The notes below the pieces were generated by a model, which had not been told where the DNA came from, made no database searches, and saw only the letters and a list, made by a program, of their open reading frames with translations. From Phycisphaerae bacterium (GTDB lineage: Bacteria; Planctomycetota; Phycisphaerae; Sedimentisphaerales; Anaerobacaceae), in NCBI GenBank assembly GCA_012744475.1, contig JAAYBV010000033.1, positions 1 through 48,462 of the forward strand: DNA of 48,462 bases, given 5' to 3'. The first letter of the stretch is position 1, and the number at the start of each line of letters is the position of its first letter. This document shows, piece by piece, positions 43,622-48,462 of this stretch. A program made the position numbers and the translations under genes.

Positions 43622-45046
43622 ATGGAGGCAACGGTTGAGATGTCCACACCGCGTAGAGGAGTATCATGGTTCGCATCCTGCGCTGTCCTCATGGCGTGTT
43701 TGGCAAGCTGCGCCGGATCTGGCTCGCCGCGCGCCGTACAGGAGAAGGAATATCTGGCGGCCCCGACTGTTCTTCCGCATGTCACCGCGGAGATGAACAC
43801 GCCCGGATTCTGGATTGGCCGGCTGGCTGAGCCGGACAGGGTCGTTCTCTCTGAGGACGAGATCCGCGAGTTGAACAGCGACACCCGGACGCGTCTGCGA
43901 CTGACGAAAGACATCGCGCAGTTTCCGCAGGAGTTCGACGGACAGGAGTTGCGCGCGATCGTGCATCGCGAATTGGATGGCTTTCGCAACATGACCCTGT
44001 ACGGCGCCAACGGTCGGCAGGCGGGCGAGTCCTTCTACGCATCCATGGAGGACAGCATCAGCGTGGAATCCATCGGCTCCGGCGTGGAGGTCAGGTTCGG
44101 ATTCGTGGTCCGCAATGCCGACCAGAGACTGCTGCCGACCGCCGAGGGTCTGTACGCCGAGGCAGGGGATGTCGATTTCGACCAGGTGCAGAACAGCGCC
44201 CTGGATATCGGCACGCCCGTGGCGATTCTGCACACGAGCGCCGACGGGCAGTGGCACTACGTGATGGGTCCTTCCAGCGACGGCTGGATCGAGACGGAGA
44301 AGCTGGCGTTATGCTCGCAGGAGCAGTTGCGGGACATAATAGGCCGGCCGTTTGTGACAGTTGTTCGCGCCAAGGGCAATGTCTATCTGGATGCGCGTTT
44401 GACGCAGTATTACGGTTTCGTCCGCATGGGATCGAAGCTGTTTCTGTCGGACGACAAAGCGCAGGGCGTGGTGGCCGTGGTGTTGCCGACGCGGCGGGAG
44501 GACGGCACTCTGCAGGTGCGAACGGGCTATCTCAGACGCCAGGAGGTGGTCGCCGGGACTCTGTCCTACACGCCCCGGCACATCATCGAGCAAGCGTTCG
44601 AGATGCTCAATACGCCGTATGGCTGGGGCGGCGCCAACGGGCAGCAGGATTGCTCCCAGTTCGTGCAGGAGGTGTTTGCCACCGTGGGGATTTTTCTGCC
44701 CCGCAACTCCTCCGACCAGGCCCACGTGGGCCGGCTGCTTGGGAGCTTTGAGCTGGATGACCCCGACGACAAAAAGCAGCAGGCTGTGGTGACACAGGCG
44801 CTCCCCGGCGTGAGCCTTCTGCACATGAGCGGCCACGTCATGCTCTACATTGGGCAAGTGGCAGGCCGGCCCTACGCGATCCACGACGTCTGGGCCTACC
44901 GCCAACCCGGCGTCGACGCCGATGTCCTCCGCGTGATCAACCGCGTCGCCGTCACCGACCTGCACCTCGGCGAAGGCTCCCGCGTCGGATCGCTACTGCA
45001 ACGACTCCACTCCATCCTCGCGATCGCATTCATGCCAAAGAACTGA
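43622..45046 (+). CDS. SH3-domain NlpC/P60 (C40) peptidase, lipoprotein
   Basis: 474 residues from ATG 43622, with GGAG seven bases upstream; ATG 43640 is possible. The signal peptide ends in the lipobox LASC (CAVLMACLASC). A long N-terminal part is followed by two bacterial SH3-like domains (GTPVAILHTSADGQWHYVMG, GWIETEKLAL). The peptidase carries C344 in GQQDCSQFVQEVF, His in LHMSGHVMLYIG and a third polar position in IHDVWAYR. It should cleave peptidoglycan stem peptides, usually a gamma-D-Glu to diaminoacid bond. Planctomycete cell-wall turnover agrees with this. It forms a pair in function with the MltA at 4888, not in position. Confidence 0.9.
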   Translation: MEATVEMSTPRRGVSWFASCAVLMACLASCAGSGSPRAVQEKEYLAAPTVLPHVTAEMNTPGFWIGRLAEPDRVVLSEDEIRELNSDTRTRLRLTKDIAQFPQEFDGQELRAIVHRELDGFRNMTLYGANGRQAGESFYASMEDSISVESIGSGVEVRFGFVVRNADQRLLPTAEGLYAEAGDVDFDQVQNSALDIGTPVAILHTSADGQWHYVMGPSSDGWIETEKLALCSQEQLRDIIGRPFVTVVRAKGNVYLDARLTQYYGFVRMGSKLFLSDDKAQGVVAVVLPTRREDGTLQVRTGYLRRQEVVAGTLSYTPRHIIEQAFEMLNTPYGWGGANGQQDCSQFVQEVFATVGIFLPRNSSDQAHVGRLLGSFELDDPDDKKQQAVVTQALPGVSLLHMSGHVMLYIGQVAGRPYAIHDVWAYRQPGVDADVLRVINRVAVTDLHLGEGSRVGSLLQRLHSILAIAFMPKN

Positions 45047-45329
45047 ATCAGTTCGACATCTTCTCTCCGCTCGACCTTGGCGCCGAGATCGTCCAGTCCG
45101 GCGAGCAAGCTCTAAGGCTTCCCCAGAAGGTCTTGGGCGGCAAGCCCCAACTGGTGTCTTGCTTGCTCGCCTGGCTTTGCGACGGGCTGTGGTTGCCGGC
45201 GCCAAAGAACCATGATGTTGCCACTTGGCAGTTCCTGGCGGTCTTTGTAGAGTTGAGTCATGCGAGCGGACGACGGGTAGTTTGCTTTGGAGCGAAGAAA
45301 GAGATGATTCAGACAAATCATCGGTGTGG

Positions 45330-45638
45330 ACGCGCGAATACCATCAGTGCAAACCCAATGTTGTCGAGAATCGACGTGTACGATGTGACCCGGTATATGG
45401 TCAGGCGATACGTCTTGGGAGAACGCGATCGAATCCTTGCGGTACGTCGACGTGCGAATCGAAGTTCCCTACTCTGCGGTGTCGGCCGATTGCGGCGCAG
45501 TTCATCGCCGACGATCTGGTCGCGTTGTTCGAGTTCGAGGTGTCGAAAGGCGAGGTGTCCATCAAAGAGGAACGTCACTATCGACTCGTGCCGAACGATG
45601 ATCTGAGCGACGACGAGCTTCGGACGTACCGGTCATAG
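45330..45638 (+). pseudogene. Likely decayed gene remnant
   Basis: A plausible protein trail runs through three frames. It starts around IDVYDVTRYMVRRYVLGERDRI, continues as LRYVDVRIEVPYSAVSAD and ends as FIADDLVALFEFEVSKGEV with a closing RHYRLVPNDDLSDDELRTYRS and a stop at 45638. Each part is protein-like only in its own frame. The frameshifts and the missing start suggest decay. I do not recognise the original product. The gap 45047-45656 is lower in GC than its surroundings and has no other supportable gene. Confidence 0.35.
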
Positions 45639-45656
45639 TCACTCTCGACCGTGCAC

Positions 45657-45929
45657 TTATCGATGTACTGCGGTGTTCCCTCGTTCAACGGTAGGTTGTG
45701 ACGGGACCGGCACGATCCAGACCATCTCTTCGGCCGGGCCTTCGTACTTCGTCTGGATTAGCAGGTCTTCCTGCGATCCGTCCCAACGGATGTAGACCTT
45801 CTGGGTCGGTTGAAAGACGTCCTCGTACGAAATCCGCTGGAAGAACATGCCTCCATCGCCGAGCGCGGCGCCAGCGCACGCCAGGACATTCAGCCAAAGG
45901 GCAAACAGGAGCTGTTGTCTCGCCTTCAT
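45657..45929 (-). pseudogene. Truncated DUF2330 copy
   Basis: Starts at ATG 45929, with a signal peptide (LLFALWLNVLACAGAALG) and then FQPTQKVYIRWDGSQEDLLIQTKYEGPAEEMVWIVPVP. This closely matches the N-terminus of the neighbour at 48177 (LQPTQKVYIHCDGDQERLVIQTKYEGPAEEMVWLIPVP). It stops after PTVERGNTAVHR, where the intact gene goes on for 600 residues. The upstream bases CCATCCGTCACTTCCTCG are also repeated before both genes, so the duplication included the 5' region. It is probably a non-functional fragment but could yield a 90-residue exported protein. Confidence 0.7.
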
Positions 45930-45984
45930 CGTCGCACACTCCGCCATCCGTCACTTCCTCGCTATCTAACGCTTCGCTATGTGC

Positions 45985-48177
45985 CTATGGTTCTGCGTCC
46001 TCGGGTGCCTCGCCCACGCCCAATTCACCGAGCGCCCAGGCGATTTCCGCCTGGACCTCGGCGCTCTGGGCCTGGTCGCGGAGTCCCAGCAGAGCTTCCA
46101 CCTCGCGCCAGACGTAGAGCAGGTCCACTGCCACCACGCGGATGGGACCGGTGTTCCTGTCCCATATCTGCATGAGTCGATCCTTGTCGGTTGCCTGACG
46201 AGCGTTGAGGCGTCCGAGCAGGTACAGGACCCACCAGTCGTCAAGCTCGTCCGCGGCCAGAGCTGTCCGCGTTATCACATCGCACACTGCGGCGGGCATG
46301 GTGTACCTGTAACGCGGAAATCGCGGGGTCAATCGCGAGATAATCCAATCTCGCAGGCGGAAGGCACTGGTGCCCGGTCCCATGGACGGCAAGTAAGCGT
46401 GGCCGTCTGAGTCGCTGATCTCCAGCTTGTTCTGGTCCTCCACGAGCAGTCGTGCAGCCTTCGCAACCGCCTCGCTCGATCCGCACGCTGCCTCGGCCGT
46501 CAGGAGAAACGGCAATACCATCTCGACGTCACTGTCTGGCAGGCGGGCGCGGTAGTCCTGTAGAGGCGCGAGAAGGCTCGGGTCTTCGGTCCACGCCGCT
46601 CGCCAGACAATCCATCCCGATGAATCGCTCGGGACCCTGTTGCCCCACCCCAAGATGCCGACGCCGTCAAGTTCAGTCGGCAGGCCTGTGACCAGTTTCG
46701 CGATGGCCTCTGCGAGTGCTTCCTTTTCCTGCGCCGTTCCGAACCGCTGAATCCAGTCGGCCGCCATGTCCAATTCCGCCGTCACAATCATGCCGGAGGG
46801 ATACCAACTGATATCCAGAAACGGTATGAGGGAACCAGACCCGCGCACCCACTGGTCAGTCAAGGGCGGTCCGAGCCTGCGCGAGCCCAGCTTGAGCAAA
46901 GCGGTGTAGGCCTCCATACGGATGATCTGGCAGCGGTAGGCGGCACAATGTAGCAAAGCCGCCTCCACCGCCGGATCGAGTTCGTGCTCGACGGCGATCT
47001 CGCCCAGTGCCCAGATGCAGCTTCGCTGGCTTGTGCAAAGCTCCGAGTGGCCGAAAAGCCACTCCTGGGACAATACGGGAGCGGAAGGGTCCCGCATCGG
47101 ATCGACACCCGGAGCCGGCGTGTGCGATCGTTCGAGTGCCTCCGGCGATATGGCCGCCAGCAGGCCGGCGATTCCATTCGGATCCCGACCTCGGCCCAAT
47201 TGGGTGGCGCCCTGGCCGATCTGATTCGGTTCGTTGCCTGCCAGAAGCTCCGTGCAGTCCATCGGCTCGAAGAGCAGGTCGTCGGTCATCTCCTCCGGCT
47301 CGAAAGTGCGTCTGAGCTTCGTGAGATGACGTTGTGACTGGGTGGTGACTCGACCGGCGCGGATCTCCAGGGCGTGATCGACCGCTGAATATCCCGTCTC
47401 GTTGGGCACTGTTCGGATCGTCCCTCCGAAGGTGTTCACGTTCCAGTCGCCCGTGGTGAGTGTCACGGGCTGGTAGTGGTTGGGGCCTTCGATGTAGATC
47501 AGCTCCTCTACCGGTCCGCCTGCCAGCGACGTCAGGCGAAGCGGATAGACACACTGCGATGTCTCGAATCTCATGTCGAGCGGGTGGAGCGCGCCCTTCG
47601 CGAGCGCCTCTTGCGTGATCTCGGTCAACGCGTCGGGGTGGATGCGGGCGGCCACCATCCACCACCGCTTGGCGATATAGTCGGCCAAGATGGGAACGGC
47701 CTCGTCGGGGACCGCGAAGTCGTTAGCGTTGAGCCATGCGATCACGTTTTCGGCGCCTGCCGGCGAGAGCAGCGCGACGTCATAGTCACCGATTCGATCA
47801 TGCCACTCGACGGGGTTGGAGCGCCTCCCGCCCCCAGCCGTGCTGTATCGCAAGGCCACGAAATCGGTCAGAGAGATGTCAAGTCCTTGCGTTTCCTTGC
47901 TCAGCTCGATGAAGAGATTGGGGTCGCCCCGTTCGACCGTCGGCCGGGCGGGGACCGGGATCAGCCAGACCATCTCTTCGGCCGGCCCTTCGTACTTGGT
48001 CTGGATGACCAGCCGCTCTTGATCGCCGTCACAATGGATGTAGACCTTCTGCGTCGGTTGGAGGATGTCGGCGGGGTTGTTCCCCCGGCGCAACACCGTG
48101 CCATCCCCCAGCACAGTGCCGACAGGGAGCAGAAAGCCAATCAATGAGATCACCAGCAGGAACAGTCTCGTTATCAT
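45985..48177 (-). CDS. DUF2330 domain exported protein
   Basis: 730 residues; GGGAGGAACTGCA precedes ATG 48177. The signal peptide is LFLLVISLIGFLLPVGTVLG. The DUF2330 domain follows: DILQPTQKVYIHCDG, KYEGPAEEMVWLIPVPARPTVE, then LINxxDFAVPDEAVPILADYIAKRW and LRLTSLAGGPVEELIYIEG. The rest (residues 330-730) is helical with HEAT-like stretches (AVEAALLHCAAYRCQIIRMEAYTALLKLGSRRLG). Its function is unknown; the domain is often found in secreted proteins. It has a partial copy just downstream. Confidence 0.8.
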   Translation of the reverse strand: MITRLFLLVISLIGFLLPVGTVLGDGTVLRRGNNPADILQPTQKVYIHCDGDQERLVIQTKYEGPAEEMVWLIPVPARPTVERGDPNLFIELSKETQGLDISLTDFVALRYSTAGGGRRSNPVEWHDRIGDYDVALLSPAGAENVIAWLNANDFAVPDEAVPILADYIAKRWWMVAARIHPDALTEITQEALAKGALHPLDMRFETSQCVYPLRLTSLAGGPVEELIYIEGPNHYQPVTLTTGDWNVNTFGGTIRTVPNETGYSAVDHALEIRAGRVTTQSQRHLTKLRRTFEPEEMTDDLLFEPMDCTELLAGNEPNQIGQGATQLGRGRDPNGIAGLLAAISPEALERSHTPAPGVDPMRDPSAPVLSQEWLFGHSELCTSQRSCIWALGEIAVEHELDPAVEAALLHCAAYRCQIIRMEAYTALLKLGSRRLGPPLTDQWVRGSGSLIPFLDISWYPSGMIVTAELDMAADWIQRFGTAQEKEALAEAIAKLVTGLPTELDGVGILGWGNRVPSDSSGWIVWRAAWTEDPSLLAPLQDYRARLPDSDVEMVLPFLLTAEAACGSSEAVAKAARLLVEDQNKLEISDSDGHAYLPSMGPGTSAFRLRDWIISRLTPRFPRYRYTMPAAVCDVITRTALAADELDDWWVLYLLGRLNARQATDKDRLMQIWDRNTGPIRVVAVDLLYVWREVEALLGLRDQAQSAEVQAEIAWALGELGVGEAPEDAEP

Positions 48178-48375
48178 TGCAGTTCCTCCCTTCCGCCATC
48201 CGTCACTTCCTCGTCATCCGCCGCACAGCCCCGCCGGGACAGCATGGGCCGCCACTATCCACAGGATAGCTTTTCTGCCTGAAATAGCAAGGGGAATTAC
48301 CTCTCGCTGTGGCAGCTGGCAACTGTGTCTGTGCGAATTTCGCGGCAAGGCCCGTTTTCCACCACGGAGCGCCCT

Positions 48376-48462
48376 GTGTGGCAGCGGCAAACGGAGCAAG
48401 GCGGAGTTTGCCGATGGCTTCGACGGCATGCGTATCACCATCGGCAAGCCTGCGCTTGCCGC
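48376..48462. repeat. BIME-like paired inverted hairpin repeat (copy 2, runs off the window)
   Basis: The left arm starts GTGTGGCAGCGGCAAAC, forms the hairpin GGCAAAC (48386-48392) with GTTTGCC (48406-48412) and ends GATGG (48413-48417). The right arm starts CCATCGGCAAG (48438) and runs to the window edge, being the near reverse complement. The design matches copy 1 at 42604-42716. The preceding 48178-48375 stretch has no gene that I can see. Confidence 0.6.

Noticed and set aside
45112-45321. Minus-strand 69-codon frame with basic product
   Set aside because: No ribosome-binding site, lies in the decayed gap, no family recognised.

Overview
The window is a stretch of a GC-rich (roughly 60-65%) bacterial chromosome. 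It looks like a planctomycete, most likely of the class Phycisphaerae, and probably a metagenome-type assembly. The signs are a secreted protein with a PEP-CTERM-like tail of the SPGA-hydrophobic-RR type, long secreted proteins with Asp/Asn/Pro/Ala linkers, an ECF sigma factor overlapping a very large membrane-anchored carboxypeptidase-regulatory-like protein, a Minf_1886-type small protein, a DUF2330 protein, and hairpin-rich dispersed intergenic repeats. This placement is inference; there is no rRNA gene. I see no tRNA, CRISPR array, insertion sequence or phage gene.

Layout. 1-4.2 kb: the end of an exported protein, an RCC1-repeat/DUF5648 secreted protein, a tiny membrane protein and an exosortase-type substrate. 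4.2-6.1 kb: a CDP-alcohol phosphatidyltransferase and an MltA lipoprotein. 6.5-16.6 kb: a plus-strand housekeeping block with DNA polymerase III alpha (dnaE), a lipoprotein, a MenA/MenT-like pair, tmk, holB, a RicT/PSP1 protein, metG and a Minf_1886 protein. The order tmk-holB-ricT recalls the Bacillus tmk-holB-yaaT neighbourhood.

16.7-26.5 kb is mostly minus strand. It has a Ca2+/Na+ exchanger-type antiporter and then a tight co-directional set read right to left: methyltransferase, GNAT, PLP aminotransferase, methyltransferase, PhzF isomerase, two short QueG-like double [4Fe-4S] proteins, a DapF-like protein in which both catalytic cysteines are serine, and a second GNAT. A leader in front of the set has a promoter with an embedded palindrome, a 50-codon ORF, a strong intrinsic terminator and a competing 9-bp pairing that looks like an attenuator. 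This set is the best candidate in the window for an undescribed pathway. An M20 peptidase with a probably leaderless promoter follows.

26.7-29.1 kb: a zinc-ribbon coiled-coil protein, an RNase HI/formyltransferase fusion and a single-pass membrane protein. 29.2-32.5 kb: clpC with a clear promoter and terminator, and a short coiled-coil protein. 32.8-36.7 kb: the sigma factor/large membrane protein pair. 36.8-40.5 kb: a YtrA-like GntR/ABC module with a perfect palindromic operator. 40.6-48.2 kb: a serpin, a GNAT, a phosphatase-like HAD protein, an NlpC/P60 lipoprotein, a decayed region, and a DUF2330 gene with a truncated partial copy beside it. The region also holds two copies of a paired-hairpin (BIME-like) repeat.
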